Below are positions 8,560 to 21,219 of a DNA stretch of 64,000 nucleotides, piece after piece (the stretch's first letter is position 1; every line of letters starts with the position of its first letter). The notes under the pieces are model-generated. The model was given only the letters and a program-made list of their open reading frames with translations, made no database searches and had not been told where the DNA came from. A program made the position numbers and the translations under genes. Source of the stretch: Trichomonas vaginalis G3. Lineage: Eukaryota; Parabasalia; Trichomonadida; Trichomonadidae. Location of the stretch: assembly GCF_026262505.1 (NCBI RefSeq), contig NC_067208.1:12533962-12597961 (forward strand), read 5' to 3'.

Positions 8560-8978
8560 ACTCTGACACTCTAATATTAATTTCTGAATCGGTTTTACAT
8601 CATTGAGCAATAATTATTAAATCTTGAAAATTAAGGCTGTATATGTAAGATTCCTAAAGGGATCAAAACTCTGACATAGAAAAAATTATATTTTTGAGAT
8701 ACAAATGGGTCGGTTTGATCATTGAATTAAATTCAATTTTTATATCACCTCAATCAATTATTTGTCTGCTGATAGAGTTGTTAGATTCCCGACGATAGGT
8801 GTCTTGGAAGATTTGCCTGGTGTCATCATAGTGTCTTTAAATCAAAAATTTTATTTTGGAGTTAGTTTTATTGATTTTTCAATAAAAAACATTTCTAAAA
8901 CAAGAAAATAAAACGATAAAATATTTATATTTTATATAAGGATCTTATATATTTAAAATAAATATCATTTTATTTTTT
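8560..8978. other. AT-rich spacer between GT61 and the ATPase
   Basis: About 420 bases with no plausible gene. It contains a near-palindrome ATTGAATTAAATTCAAT near 8724 and long A/T runs. It lies upstream of GT61 and downstream of the ATPase stop, so it should hold the GT61 promoter, but no TCAYW initiator was seen close to that ATG. Confidence 0.6.
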
Positions 8979-9760
8979 TCATTGGTGTCTGTCAAACTTA
9001 CCTGCCATGGACTCTTTCATAAGTTCCATGAAATCGTCTTCGGACAATCTGGGGAAAAGTATTATGTCAGTAAGTATTCTTTTAACATCCTTACTTAAAC
9101 TCTTTGCTGTCTGTACACAAATGACAACTGAGATGTTAAAGTGTCTGAGCTTCTTAAGAATTCGACACATATCTTGTTCTCTGTTCTTTAACAAAGGATG
9201 AGAGGCGAAATCATCTAAGATAAGAAGACATCTATGAGGGTAAGTCTTCCAATCGTAAGATTGCAATTTCTTCGAAATGTATTCTATCTCTTTCTGTTTG
9301 TTTCTGAAGTGGTGTTTGTCTAATATTCTCTGCATTTCCTCATTAGGTTCTTTAAACTTCGAATTTATATACTCATTTATAGCATTATACTTCAAAACTC
9401 TTCTTTGGTACTTCTTTATCCAATCTAACAACTCAGTATCCTTTATACATACTAACTTAGACTTCTTTATAATATCTTTGAACGAATTGACGGTTTGGTC
9501 AAATTGACCAGAAGTACTACAAATAACAACTAACTCATAAAATGGGTTCTTCTCATCTAGTTCTTGTTGTTGTGCAGCCATTTTAAGATAAGTGAAAGTC
9601 TTACCCGACCCAGGTGGTGCAATTAGACCTGTTATACCATTCTGAGCAAATAAGAACTTTTCATGTATAGGCTTTATCTGAGCATTTTCTAACTTCCTCT
9701 TGTTCTTGTTTAAAACATTCTCAAATTTCTTGTCAATGTCAGCAAACTTTTTTCTAACAT
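8979..9760 (-). CDS. Packaging ATPase with putative -1 frameshift, copy 2
   Basis: Complete copy of the gene described at 37000-37781. The zero-frame ATG is at 9760 and the heptamer at 9722-9728. The only in-frame ATG of the long frame is at 9581, after Walker A. Confidence 0.85.
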
Positions 9761-9796
9761 ATTTTTAGAAAAATTAAAATTTTTATCTTTTAGAAA

Positions 9797-10249
9797 ATGT
9801 CTAGCGATTTCGCTATCTATATTCGAGACAAGCTTTTCGACAGCAAAACATCTGTAGACCATAAAACCTTACATAATGTAAACAAGAAAGGTGAATTTGT
9901 TCTAAAGTTCTGTTTCTGGGAATATGACAAGAACCATAAAACATTACAAAGAGCAGTCTTAAAATTTGTCAATGACAGACTTGTTGACAGAGATGACGCC
10001 GATTGGAAAGATGAAGTCCAACAAAAGTTCTTAGAATGCAAAGAAGACACATGCGCTGTTCTTGAAGATGAAATAGAAAACAGAATAGAAGAGCTATTAA
10101 AGGACAAAGAACTTTTACATAGATATGGTTCTGAGAAATTTGACATATCTCCACCAGAGAAGAAGAAGAAAGAAAAGAAAGAAAAGAAAGTAGAAGAAGA
10201 GAAGAAAGAACCAGAGCCAATTCCACCGAAGAAGAAATTTGACATGTAA
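9797..10249 (+). CDS. 150-aa protein with Lys/Glu-rich tail, copy 2
   Basis: Intact and identical in protein to the copy described at 37818-38270. Confidence 0.75.
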   Translation: MSSDFAIYIRDKLFDSKTSVDHKTLHNVNKKGEFVLKFCFWEYDKNHKTLQRAVLKFVNDRLVDRDDADWKDEVQQKFLECKEDTCAVLEDEIENRIEELLKDKELLHRYGSEKFDISPPEKKKKEKKEKKVEEEKKEPEPIPPKKKFDM

Positions 10250-10265
10250 AAATAAAATTTTATTT

Positions 10266-10654
10266 TTAGAACATTTCTGGGTCAATGTCAATGTTCTCTT
10301 CCTCTTTAGGAGTAAACACTGGCTTAGACTCTAATAGCTTTTTACCCAATTTACCTTGAACTTCTACAACTTTAGACTCATAATATTCATAGTCGTCTGT
10401 CTTCTTTGGTTCATAAGGTATAACAAGTTTGTATGCTTTGCCTTCTTTAAGGTTTGAGAACCTTCTGTCAAAACTTTCTTTGACTGCTAACAAACCTTCT
10501 ATGTCTAAGTCTTCAAATTTCGCACCATTTTAGTCACAATAGCAAACTTAACTGGTTCGATGTTCCAAACTTTGCTGAATGAAGACTTTTCAAAATGGTA
10601 GAAATAAACATTCAAATATGTGAATGGGTCTAGTTCTTCTTTAACTCCTGACAT
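10266..10654 (-). CDS. 129-aa protein with putative -1 frameshift, copy 2
   Basis: Copy of the gene at 38287-38675. ATG at 10654, heptamer at 10514-10520, zero-frame stop at 10505-10507, end of the -1 frame at 10266. Confidence 0.65.
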
Positions 10655-10720
10655 GTACTTGTTTACTGAAATCTATTTCGTCATCTTTTCTATCGGATAA
10701 AAAATATTTTTTTTTAAAAT

Positions 10721-11956
10721 TTACTCAGAAAAAATTTTCTTTGTATATACACCATTCTGAACATCTAAAAGACTTTTGACATTTGCCAAGAATGTTCGTT
10801 TAGACGCTGGCATATAACCATACTCTTGACAATATTGTTTATACGAATCGTACAATGACCTTTCATCTAATGACACAAAGTCAGTTTCATCTACGAACAG
10901 TTCATAAACACTCTTGTTTGCTTCTAACAATGTTTGTCTCTCTTCGGTATGTGGAATTTGTCTTGGATTGAACTTAGAAATATCTAATGTCATGAAATAT
11001 GAGAACAAGTGGTTGTAAAAGTCAGATGTCAAACATTCTGACAAAGCGTCAAAATATTCAGTATCTTGCATATGAGCTTCTGACGTTCTGACAACTACAT
11101 ATCTTCTGTCAGAACTTTCTAACTGCATCGGAACAGCATTGTTTGAAACCATAATGAAGTTTGCAACATTTTCACAAACTCTTTGGTCTTTATACTTTCT
11201 TTCAACAACTCCAACTTTGTCTGTTATAAGACTCTTCAAAGCATCTGAGTTCAAAACTTTTGTTGTATCTATACTTTGAAGTTCATTGCAAACTATAAGT
11301 TTCATATTCTCTATTGAGGAGTTAAACTTGCCACAGATGTTTTCTAAGTTTGTCATATTCGGATTCGAATAACCTTCTAACAGTTTGCACAAAATATCTG
11401 TAAAGAAAGTATTCTTACCAGTTCCTTGTTTTCCAATTATAATGAGAGCAGTTTCATTTTTAGCACTTGGATGTTGTAAGATATTTGCAAACCAACATAA
11501 GATATACTCATAAACCTTTTCGTTTCCATTGCATATAATTTCTTTGACATGGTCTAACCAAGCTTCTATAATACTGTGTTTCCATTCTACTTGTTCGTAT
11601 TTATATCCAGTGAAGATAGAATAGAAGTTTGGAGAAGGTGTATAGAACTTTATACCTCGAACTGAAAAATCTTCTAACTTTGACAATAAGATATCCCAAG
11701 CATCTAACATCTTCATGCCAACTTGTACAACTTTTATTTTCTTAAGTTTCTGTCTACATTCTTGTTCAGACACTATTGTTGCTCTTGGTTTGTTAAAGAC
11801 AACATCCCATTCTTTCATGACATAACATTCTGGGGCAGAGTCAACATAAATGACTAAACGTTTCAAATTCTCGACTGCTTTGTTATAGTCTCTAAATGGA
11901 CACATATTTCTGAATGCTTGGAAGTCATAAAAATCTGAAACATCTATTCTGTACAT
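10721..11956 (-). CDS. Superfamily 3 helicase, copy 2
   Basis: Intact 411-aa copy of the helicase described at 38742-39977. Confidence 0.9.
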   Translation of the reverse strand: MYRIDVSDFYDFQAFRNMCPFRDYNKAVENLKRLVIYVDSAPECYVMKEWDVVFNKPRATIVSEQECRQKLKKIKVVQVGMKMLDAWDILLSKLEDFSVRGIKFYTPSPNFYSIFTGYKYEQVEWKHSIIEAWLDHVKEIICNGNEKVYEYILCWFANILQHPSAKNETALIIIGKQGTGKNTFFTDILCKLLEGYSNPNMTNLENICGKFNSSIENMKLIVCNELQSIDTTKVLNSDALKSLITDKVGVVERKYKDQRVCENVANFIMVSNNAVPMQLESSDRRYVVVRTSEAHMQDTEYFDALSECLTSDFYNHLFSYFMTLDISKFNPRQIPHTEERQTLLEANKSVYELFVDETDFVSLDERSLYDSYKQYCQEYGYMPASKRTFLANVKSLLDVQNGVYTKKIFSE

Positions 11957-11987
11957 TTTTATAAAAATAAAAAAAAATATTATTTTT

Positions 11988-12786
11988 TTATTCTTGACTT
12001 TGTTGTTCCATTTGTTGCATTTGTTGTTCTTGAGCTATTTGTTGTTGAAGTTGTTCTTGTAATACAATACTTTCACCAGTTGCATCTTCCAATTCGAAAC
12101 TTTCTGCCGTCATTGACAAATACATAGGACATAAAAGTTTTACAGGAACAAAGTTTGCGTCAACTAATGTCAACGTTATACTTGCCAAAGTGTTTGAGTT
12201 CACTAAGGTTGAAAATTCTGCATTCGAATGAACAATAGGCAAACCAGCAGAGAAAGTATTGTTTATACGCATAAGTATCTTTTGGTCATAATAGTTTCTG
12301 TCGACATTCGAATAACACTTTGAACCTAAGTTTGAAACAATATATAAGATTGGTGTGCTTAATGTCAATGGAATAGACATTCCTTGTATGACACCTTTTC
12401 CTGTTATAGGAAACTGTTGGTAGTAAAAACCAGAAATAAGTTTTGTATTATAGCTCATATCGTTTATAGTAAACTCAGTCGGACATCCAAACATAATGAA
12501 ACCTGCTCTAGTTGCAGCACATGTTACACCCGTACCTTAAAGTATTAAATAAGTCAACAAAACCTGTTGGTGGTATATCTGAGTAAGTATCTTCAAAGGA
12601 GTATTTTTTACCATTCACAACAATAAAGTCTTCTGGTGTCAAAAGAGCAAAACAGGCTTTAGTCGTCATTGTGTTTAAGGTTAGTTTACAATATCGTCCT
12701 TGAGGACTTTGTAAGTTTGTTGTTATAGAATTATATGACTCAGGGTTTTTAGTCGTAATAGTATAAACCATTATGTCTTCTGCCAT
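11988..12786 (-). pseudogene. Penton gene, copy 2, one-base insertion
   Basis: Relative to 40009-40806 there is one extra C near 12535 (GTACC in place of GTAC). It splits the frame after about 84 residues. The remaining sequence is intact, so this may be a local assembly error. Confidence 0.7.
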
Positions 12787-12790
12787 TTAC

Positions 12791-13369
12791 TTAGCAAATA
12801 AACTTTAATGAAATGTTGTGGTCGTCAAATATTTTTATAACGTCTGGGAAACTATATTTTAAGTTCAACGTTTCACCTCCTTTCATAACGTATATCTTGT
12901 CAATGACATTATATGAAACACCACAGCAACCAATGTCGGGTTCTATTTCTTTGATGTTTATATCGTCTGCCTCTGTCAAAAGTTTCAATAGTTCTTTCAA
13001 AACTTCATGAGGTGCAATGACATATGAGTTCACTTTTACAGGGTTGTGTTCGCCCAAGTTTAACATTATACTTAAAGCTTGACAAATCTTCTCCTGAGTT
13101 TGAAGTTTGTCTTTCAGTTGTTGGTAGTCGTTTCGAATATCTGCAACAGAACTTAAGTCTCTGTTAACTTCAGGATATGTTGGTTCTTTTACAGGAACAA
13201 TTGTTATACCATCTTCGTCTTCGTATGGTTTCCCCACTTCAACATCTCTGTCTTTGACATTGACAATAACACTTTGACTGTTTGTTTGGGTTGGTGAATT
13301 TAACTTAACATCTGCCACCGCCATTAAACCTTTTGAAACACTTACGCTTCTATTTTTCGGAAATGACAT
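12791..13369 (-). CDS. 192-aa protein, copy 2
   Basis: Intact copy of the gene described at 40811-41389. Confidence 0.7.
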   Translation of the reverse strand: MSFPKNRSVSVSKGLMAVADVKLNSPTQTNSQSVIVNVKDRDVEVGKPYEDEDGITIVPVKEPTYPEVNRDLSSVADIRNDYQQLKDKLQTQEKICQALSIMLNLGEHNPVKVNSYVIAPHEVLKELLKLLTEADDINIKEIEPDIGCCGVSYNVIDKIYVMKGGETLNLKYSFPDVIKIFDDHNISLKFIC

Positions 13370-13387
13370 TTTACTTAGAATAAAAAG

Positions 13388-13807
13388 ATGGACGTATTCG
13401 GATATCTTATTGAATTGAAGCAGAACAAAGTTTATACTCACAAACAATACAAATACATTGACAGAATAGTTCTTTACACAAACAATGGAAAATGTTATAG
13501 AATAGCAGTCTTTGCTGAACCTAAATATTTTCATAAAGCAAAGAAAGTTGGTATAACTGAAATGGTGAAAGTTCTTGAAGCAGACAAAAATATAACTTCA
13601 AAACTTACAGATATTACTAAAGGAAAGTTTATAATACAATATTATGTCAAAACTGGCGTACTGTCAATATTTGACGGAGAGAAGTCAGTTCAAGAACAAC
13701 TTACTGACCTGCTGCCAAAATCTGCTCGATGGAAGCTGTCGTTATGCCAATCTGAGGAGCCCCAGCAGGTTTCATCGAACGAATCTTCAAAAGAGCATCT
13801 TCCGTGA
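13388..13807 (+). CDS. 139-aa protein, copy 2
   Basis: Intact copy of the gene described at 41408-41827. Confidence 0.6.
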   Translation: MDVFGYLIELKQNKVYTHKQYKYIDRIVLYTNNGKCYRIAVFAEPKYFHKAKKVGITEMVKVLEADKNITSKLTDITKGKFIIQYYVKTGVLSIFDGEKSVQEQLTDLLPKSARWKLSLCQSEEPQQVSSNESSKEHLP

Positions 13808-15311
13808 AAAGTGCTATTGGTTTTGTAAACTTCTTTGCTCTCAATTCATCTGGACCGTCTCTGTCACCAGTATATTGTATTTGAACTGTACCAACAGTTG
13901 AAATACTACCCATAAAGTCTTCTGAGTCAGCAAATGGAATGCCAAGCCAAAAGTTTGAACGGTCTCCATTTGTATATTGAGTTTTTTGACCTCCTGTATG
14001 AGTCCATACTTTCACATATGGCATAATAGAACTTTGCATTTCAGGGTTAATAGTTGTTGTGAAGTTGTTGTTAAAGTTCATAGCATCTAATGTCAAGTTG
14101 TATGACCTCATATCCTCAACTGTAGAATATTCTTCTCTTGGATAATATTTGCCATCTATGTTTATATGATATTTAATACCAGGGTTGTAGAAACAAGAAT
14201 AGTCATTTATAGTTCGTCTGAACAGTACAAACATAGTATCTGCATGTTTCATTGCAGTTGTTAAAGCAATATCTGTTCTTGCACCTGCGGCTCCTGGATT
14301 TTGGTTTCCAACTTCACCTGCAAAGTCTTTGACAGATATTTGGTGTATAGGGAACATAAGTGGAACTGCAATATATTTGGCAGCTAAAGCATTTGAAATA
14401 TCTGGGTCCAACATATAGACTGCAAGTCTGCTTTCTATTCTCTTGCATTCAAATTTTTCGCATGTGAACTTAACTGGGTCCCAAGCAGTTCCAGCAGCAT
14501 TGAAATAATAGTTTACTTCATTGTTGAAGTTTGAGAAACCAAAGTCTAAGTCAACTTTGTCTTTGCAAAATTCGACGAATGACGTTTGATTTGTTCCCTT
14601 TACGTCTGTAATAGTGAATGGGTCTTGTGTTGGTGCAATGACTAAGTTATTTTTGCTTGGAGTAAGTTCGATAGAAATTTTTCCTGCCCAGTTTGGCAAG
14701 TATCTTAAAAACCTGAAGATGAGGAAAGATGACAAAGGAACTCTAAGTTTCAGTTTTACTTTAGTGGCAGCAGTTCCATCTGAACCAGAAAGGTTAACAT
14801 AAACTCCTGGAACGTTAGGGTCAAGTCTTCTTATTTTCTCAATAGTTGCATACTGGTCTGTTTGTTCTCTAGCTTGTGGTTGTACTGAGTTTCTCAAAGC
14901 GAACCATTCATAGTTTGCCCATGTTACTGTTTGAACTAAGTCAGAGTTAGAATATATCTTATATCCCATGAAAACTTCTGGAGCATATTGGTATCCGACA
15001 TAGAAAATTCCATTGCAACCTTTCTTGTCAGACAACTTGGAAGAAGGTTTTATTTCAATGTCTTGTTCCACGTATAAGAATGAGTTGTCAATAGAAATAA
15101 TATGAAACCTGTCGCAAGCAATATCTACTGTTGTTGAAGAACCTTCTCCAAACTCACCTACGTTTCCATAAGAAACAGCAGTTGTATATTCGTAAGTTCC
15201 AGGAACTATTTCTGACCTTCTAATGGCATTATCGCATTCGTTATACCATTCGGAAACATTTCCGTTCATGGCATCCAAAACTGTTGGCGTTATATTCTGA
15301 GCGGCGTACAT
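13701..15311 (-). CDS. Major capsid protein, copy 2
   Basis: Intact 536-aa copy identical to the one described at 41721-43331. Confidence 0.92.
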   Translation of the reverse strand: MYAAQNITPTVLDAMNGNVSEWYNECDNAIRRSEIVPGTYEYTTAVSYGNVGEFGEGSSTTVDIACDRFHIISIDNSFLYVEQDIEIKPSSKLSDKKGCNGIFYVGYQYAPEVFMGYKIYSNSDLVQTVTWANYEWFALRNSVQPQAREQTDQYATIEKIRRLDPNVPGVYVNLSGSDGTAATKVKLKLRVPLSSFLIFRFLRYLPNWAGKISIELTPSKNNLVIAPTQDPFTITDVKGTNQTSFVEFCKDKVDLDFGFSNFNNEVNYYFNAAGTAWDPVKFTCEKFECKRIESRLAVYMLDPDISNALAAKYIAVPLMFPIHQISVKDFAGEVGNQNPGAAGARTDIALTTAMKHADTMFVLFRRTINDYSCFYNPGIKYHINIDGKYYPREEYSTVEDMRSYNLTLDAMNFNNNFTTTINPEMQSSIMPYVKVWTHTGGQKTQYTNGDRSNFWLGIPFADSEDFMGSISTVGTVQIQYTGDRDGPDELRAKKFTKPIALFTEDALLKIRSMKPAGAPQIGITTASIEQILAAGQ

Positions 15312-15343
15312 TTCATATGGGTAAAAATATAGAATAGTTGGAT

Positions 15344-15556
15344 TTATATGTCATAATAGAACCCACTCGGACCAAGCTTTACTTTCTTCCTGACTGAGTT
15401 TTTAACTGAATCTTTAACTCTTCTTTTTCCTTCATTGCCACTACTTTCACTAGATGAAGTTACTTCTTCACTACTTTCACTTTGTTCTACTCTTCTTCTT
15501 TGGTGTCGCTTTTGGTAACTTGCCCTCTGCTTCAAGTTGTAGCATCTTTGCCTCAT
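15344..15556 (-). CDS. 70-aa overlapping frame, copy 2
   Basis: Copy of the frame described at 43364-43576. It overlaps the 3' end of the long protein gene in the +1 frame and ends 32 bases before the capsid ATG. Confidence 0.4.
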   Translation of the reverse strand: MRQRCYNLKQRASYQKRHQRRRVEQSESSEEVTSSSESSGNEGKRRVKDSVKNSVRKKVKLGPSGFYYDI

Positions 15557-18330
15557 GTTCACCTAGTATGTTGTAAATTTCCCATGTCCTTTTTGCCTTT
15601 GGGCTCTGGTCGCCCATCTCAGGTAACCTATATCCTAGAAAGATTTTGTCATAGTTTGTATTTGAGTCTTCGCTTATTGTTTGCATGACTCTTTCCTGAG
15701 TTTCCGGTTCAAGCTCTTCAAACAGAGCTTGTCCATATGGAATAAGCTCGTTTCCAAATATATGTTTTTGTAGCCATTCTGGTTTTCTTTCCATGTAACC
15801 AATAATATCTTTTGTGAATGGGAAAGCTTTTACCCAACGTTTCAGTCTTGCGTCATTTATTTCTGTAGTTGGTTTTATTTTGTCATGGAACATGTTTTTC
15901 AATACTAACATTTCATTTGGTACTGTCCATTTGAGTTTTCTTAAATATTCATCCCTTCTCATTTCATTGTCTGCAAAGTAAGTTTTTATGACATTTTGCA
16001 AACTTTCGTTTGCAAGGTCATGTACAATAGGTTCTCTTCCTTCTCTCTCCCTAACTTTCTTTCTAAACTCTTCACCAAATATACCATCTCTATGGTTCTG
16101 TGTAGTTCTTTGAGATAAATGTTCTAGAACGTCAGGTGTTATATTTCCCTCAGCCATGTTCATTTCATACTGGTCCAAAATATCTGCATCTTTCATATCT
16201 TTCAATGGCATTAAAGCCGCGCTGAAAATACCCTTATATCTGGTTCACCATTCACTTCCATTGCGTCTACAACTTCTTGGAATTGAGGTTGTAAGTTTAT
16301 GAACCACCTATCCGGATTAGCTTTATGACCCCATTTCATTGTAGTTCCATAGTCTGCAGAAACAAAAGTAGGTTTGTTTCCATATTGGTTAGGTTCTGAA
16401 TGAACTTTAAACAATGTTTCATTTCTATATGTTTTGTTGAAATTTAACCTTTTATTTTCACCGAGTTCAGCCAAAGATTGAACGTTATATGGTCGTAAGT
16501 AAAAAGGATTATTGTATTTGCGTACATTTTCTTTCAGTACTTCCATTCTATGCTGAATATTTTCATCTGATGTTGGAGTCTTTTGTATGTCGGTGAACAT
16601 TTTTCGATATTCTTCTACTATGTCAGCCGAATTTTTCTTAGACTCTTGGAAAGATTCCATATTCACCTCATACTCTTGTTGAGGGTCAAGATTTTTCGGC
16701 TGTTCCAAATCTTCATCTAGTTCTGTGAAGTTAGTTTCCAAAGGAGGGACTTGTTCGTTTCCTTCAGGCTCTTCTAGCTGTTGTTGCTGAACTATTTCTT
16801 CCATGTCTGGTTGTATCTGAACTTCTTCCTGTGGAGTTTCTTGTACCTCATCTGCTGGCATTTCATATATTCCGAGACCGTTTTTAACAAGTTCCCTATC
16901 TAAGTCATCCGGACTCATAAACCTTTCTTCTTTCGTTCCGTCTCTATTTTTTACGCGTTTCATGAAGAGAGTTGAATTATCATTTAGCTCTGACATCAAA
17001 TATCTCGGAGTAAATTCATTCATGTCATTTGGATGATATGCTATTAAATCATATCCCTTAGCGAGCTTGTATTTTCCAGGTTTGAGATTATATCCGATTT
17101 GATGCTCAACCATAAAGCTAAATAGGTTCGGGTCAGTATTTCCTTCCTTGAACTTTCTAATAGCTTCTTTATATCTGTCACTAAAGTCAAGAGTATCTGG
17201 GTAACCATAATCTTCCTTAAGCATTTTTAAGAATTCTTGGTTTCCTTTTTCTCTACTTCTTTTATGTCCTTGCTCTGTTTGTGGTTGTTGTTGTGCAGGG
17301 TTTTGAACTGTTGGTTGCTGTGCTGGTTGTGGAGGTGGTTGTTGTGCTGGTTTTGGTTGTGGTGCAGGTGCTGGATTTTGAACTGTTGGTTGTTGTGCAG
17401 GGTTTTGAACTGTTGGTTTTGGTTGTTGTTGTGGTGCTGGATTTTGAACTGTTGGTTGTTGTGTTGGTTTTGGTGCATGCCTGTGTCTGTGTCCATGTGA
17501 CGATGTAAATGTTTTAGGTAGTCCTGGTGCAGGTGCTTCTCTTGGAGGGTTTGGTGGTATATAAGTTCCACCAGCTGGCACATATGTTCCATCTGCAGCA
17601 TAATGTCCTACCTGACTTTTCGTTTTTAAGAAAGCATTTACTAGGTCTGTTTTGGTCTGTTGTAACTCTTTTTCTTGACTTTCCACAACAGTTGCTCTAA
17701 CGGCGTCATAGGCACTTTGAACTGCCTGTCTCGTTGCTGCATCTGTTATTTTCGTCATATTTTGTGCTACTTCTCTTAACTCTTTGTCGAAACCTTCAGA
17801 CTTCAGTTTCTTTCCAGATGAGAAGTCGTTCACTAGTTTCACCTTACTATGAAGAGCTTCGAAGGCATTCTTAAAGTCAGCATTCATTAAAGCTTCATTT
17901 GAACTGTCTTCATCCGCTTGTATTTTTGTCCTTATTGACCCTATAAGTTGGGCTGCTTTAGCGTTGGCTTGGGCATCTAACCAGTCATTATTAGCTTTTA
18001 TATATTCTGCGCTTTTCATTGCCTTTTGCATGGCTGCGTCGTTATTTTAACTTTCTTGTGCTAAGTTTTCATACTGTACGGTTTGGTTTTGCAACTGTAA
18101 AAGTTTTTCTGCCTTTACATTTGCTTCAACTTCTTTTTTATACTCATCGCTATCCATATATGTCTTCATGGCTTTTTGTTTTATCTCTTCATCTTTCAGT
18201 ACTTTATATTGAGTAGTATGGTTTTTCAAATTTATAATCTTGTTCCATTTTTGCTACTTCTGCTGCTTTTTCTGACACTTTTTTCGCATATTCCTCTGTA
18301 CTTAGTTCTTTCAGTTGTTCTTCTTTCTTT
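15477..18330 (-). pseudogene. Long structural/scaffold-like protein gene, copy 2, broken and cut
   Basis: This copy has three differences from the intact frame at 30067-33309. A base is missing at 16231-16235 (CCCTT where the intact copy has CCCGTT). A T-to-A change at 18049 makes an early stop. Two bases are missing near 18236. The upstream end runs into the duplicated join at 18330. The defects near 18.0-18.3 kb are close to a contig end and may be sequencing errors. Confidence 0.8.
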
Positions 18331-19105
18331 AACAGTCATTAATATAGCCTATTTATATATTCTGCGCTTTTCATTGCCTTTTTGCAATGGCTGCGTCGTT
18401 ATTTTTACTTTCTTGTGCTAAGTTTTCATACTGTTACGGTTTGTTTTTGCAACTGTAAAAGTTTTTCTGCCTTTACATTTGCTTCAACTTCTTTTTTATA
18501 CTCATCGCTATCCATATATGTCTTCATGGCTTTTTGTTTTATCTCTTCATCTTTCAGTACTTTATATTGAGTAGTATGGTTTTTTCAAATTTATAACATC
18601 TTGTTCCATTTTTGCTACTTCTGCTGCTTTTTCTGACACTTTTTTCGCATATTCCTCTGTACTTAGTTCTTTCAGTTTGTTTCTTCTTTCTTCTTTTTCT
18701 CTACGTTTGTAACTCATTTAGTTCTTTTGTGTCTGTCATATTCTAGTTTCTTTTTCGTTTTCACTTATTTGTTTCTGTATGTCTATGTTTGACTTTTTTG
18801 ACATCTGTTATATTGATTTTTTTGAGTGAACTCAAATTCATTTTGACTTTGAGGGTTATAAAGCTGTTCCGTCTGCAGCTCCACCATAGCCTGCCATTTT
18901 CGCTAAAAGTGCCGCTCTTAAAACTCCACTCTGTGCACCAATAACTCGGTTTAAAAGCCATAGGGTTGCTTGACATTTTGTTGCAACATAGTGGGGTCAT
19001 TCATCATTTGTTGTTGCCAACTGTTGTTGTTGGTGTCAGTTTTTACTATTGGATGTTTCAATGCTCCCTTCCTCTTACGTATATTCTTACGTACTTACGT
19101 GGCAT
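18331..19105 (-). pseudogene. Long protein gene, N-terminal part, noisy copy
   Basis: Corresponds to the first ~260 codons of the long protein. ATG at 19103-19105. Many indels, for example extra bases in ACTCATT and TTTTTT runs. The frame damage is attributed to read noise. Confidence 0.7.
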
Positions 19106-19236
19106 TTTAAGTGAAGTTAAAAAGCGGTTTTTGACAGATGTTTATATGACACTTTTTGCTTTCAAGCACAAAAAACTTACTCGGTCCAAAGTGTTGTTCA
19201 GTTTCTGTAAAATAAACCGTCCTATCTCATTCTATA

Positions 19237-19388
19237 ATGGAGAAAGGCTCTCAAAGTATACTTCCTTTGGAATGCGCTGTAACTTTTCTGTAGCGACGAT
19301 AGACCCTTACTTGTCCGGACAAAGTTATACTATTTTGAGTGCTCTACAAAAAAGTCAAACGGCGACGACTCTCAAAACCGTTGTGTAA
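19237..19388 (+). pseudogene. 50-aa miniprotein gene, noisy copy
   Basis: Same ATG and TCATT initiator as the other copies, but indels early in the frame break it. It reads within the noisy segment, so it is not evidence of true loss. Confidence 0.5.
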
Positions 19389-19585
19389 AAAGTTTTACCG
19401 TTGGACAAAAAAGTATATATAGAAAACAAAAAACGTTTATAGTTCATTCAAATTTTGAGATATAACCGTTTTTTCTAACGGTAACTATTAATAAAATAAA
19501 AAAATAGAGGGGGTTACCGTTGACGAAAACGGTTTATCTCAAATATTTAAATATCTGTCTTTTTGTGTCAGTTCATTTTTATCTA

Positions 19586-20489
19586 ATGGAAGCCAACGCT
19601 GTTAACCACAATTCAAACATTAACAATTCTCAACCGCTAACCAAAGCCAAAGCTCCACAACCTCCAAGAACTGGCACAGCGGTTAGAATAACACCAAAAA
19701 AGTCTAACAGCGAATTACGAGAAATTCTTCAACAAATTTGCCTCTAAATATCTCAAAGACGCCGAAGAAAACACACAACCAGACGCTACATACAATACTC
19801 AGTTCTGTGAAGTTCTGAACAAAGCAATTACTAGTTCAATTGAACTTACTAAGACAATTCCAAGTCCAATTGAGCTTAGCGATGTCTTTATGTTCAGTAT
19901 TTTCCAACATTTACTAAGCTTATAATGTTGAAATCTTATATACCAAGTTCGTCAAAATCTTCCTCGTTACATCCAACGGTCATTCGACAGAGAATTGAGA
20001 ATTCCAAGTCTTTAGTTACGGATATGACGAAGATGAAATACGTTGACGAGTTCGGAGACAACCGTACAAAATGGTTTGAATATTATACGACAACACAATT
20101 TGAATTCGACTTTTCTCGAATTCAACGCAGCAACCATTCATATCATTGCTCTTTACCTTTCCGAACAACAACAAGACCTCGCAGATGGAGATGTGTTACT
20201 GTCGTCATGAAACTTCCTGAACAATTCGGAAAAAAGAAGTCTCTAATGCCAAATTCGTTCCAGGACATCAGCTTTTCCAACGCACGAAGTCTCTTTGTAT
20301 TCCTGGAACTAAGTTCTTTGTCAGGAAGCGAACTCAAAGAAAGATATAATGTGTCATTCAATTACACATTATATAATGTTTTTCGACCCAGAAGAAGGCT
20401 TCTTCCAGAAGCAATGGAGGAGGAAGAAGAGGAAGGAAATACAAGACTCTATCCAAGAAGATCCTCCGAATTCACACCAGAAGGACTAA
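19586..20489 (+). pseudogene. 299-aa protein gene, noisy copy
   Basis: Start context and initiator are preserved and the acidic C-terminal codons can be recognised. Multiple indels shift the frame several times. The GC-rich hairpin follows at about 20532-20562, with one base missing. Confidence 0.7.
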
Positions 20490-21219
20490 CAATTTTCCGC
20501 ATAAAAAACTTCATTTATACTAAAACATCTTCGGGGCTAGAGGCGCAACGCGCCTGGAAGCCCCACTTACCTGACCTAAATATTGAAGATATACATATTG
20601 TTTATTTGTTTTGTAAAAGAATTTATAGAACTTTTTAAAAAACTGTTTTTGCAAAATCTCGGGAACATAAATCCCCTCAATTTTATTTGAGAAATTCGTA
20701 AACTATTCAAAATTGAGAGCCATGTTCCCGAGATTATTGCATTACTATATTCTTTGTATGTAGATTATGTTTTATAATTAATCAGAATTAAGTAGCAATT
20801 GTACAATTGGCCAAACAAGATATATCGTCGTTCTTAAAACTTCATCAAAATTGTTAAAAAAAGTTAGAAGTAATGGATTAATGCTTGCTATACTCAATTT
20901 ATGTTTTAATTTTTTTTATTCAAATGTAACCATTGACAGCTACACAGAACTTCAACAATCATTTTCTTATTTATTGTAATATTCGATAACTTTAATAGAG
21001 ACTGGTTATGAAAATTGCATAGTAAGTAATATTCAAAATATGCTTTACACATTTTGATTTTTTTTATTTCATTGCGCCATATGATAATGCGTCTATTTTA
21101 AAAGATATTACAAATTGTCAACTATTGGATTACGAGTCGATTTTTGAATTTATTCAAAAAATTGAATATTAAATCGACTTTAAATAGATTATTTTCAAAA
21201 ATTAATTTTAATATTCTTA

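Noticed and set aside
17281-17500. Possible CRISPR or satellite array in the G/T-rich repeat
   Set aside because: The period follows coding PTVQNPA units with variable spacing in an open frame; no repeat-spacer structure.
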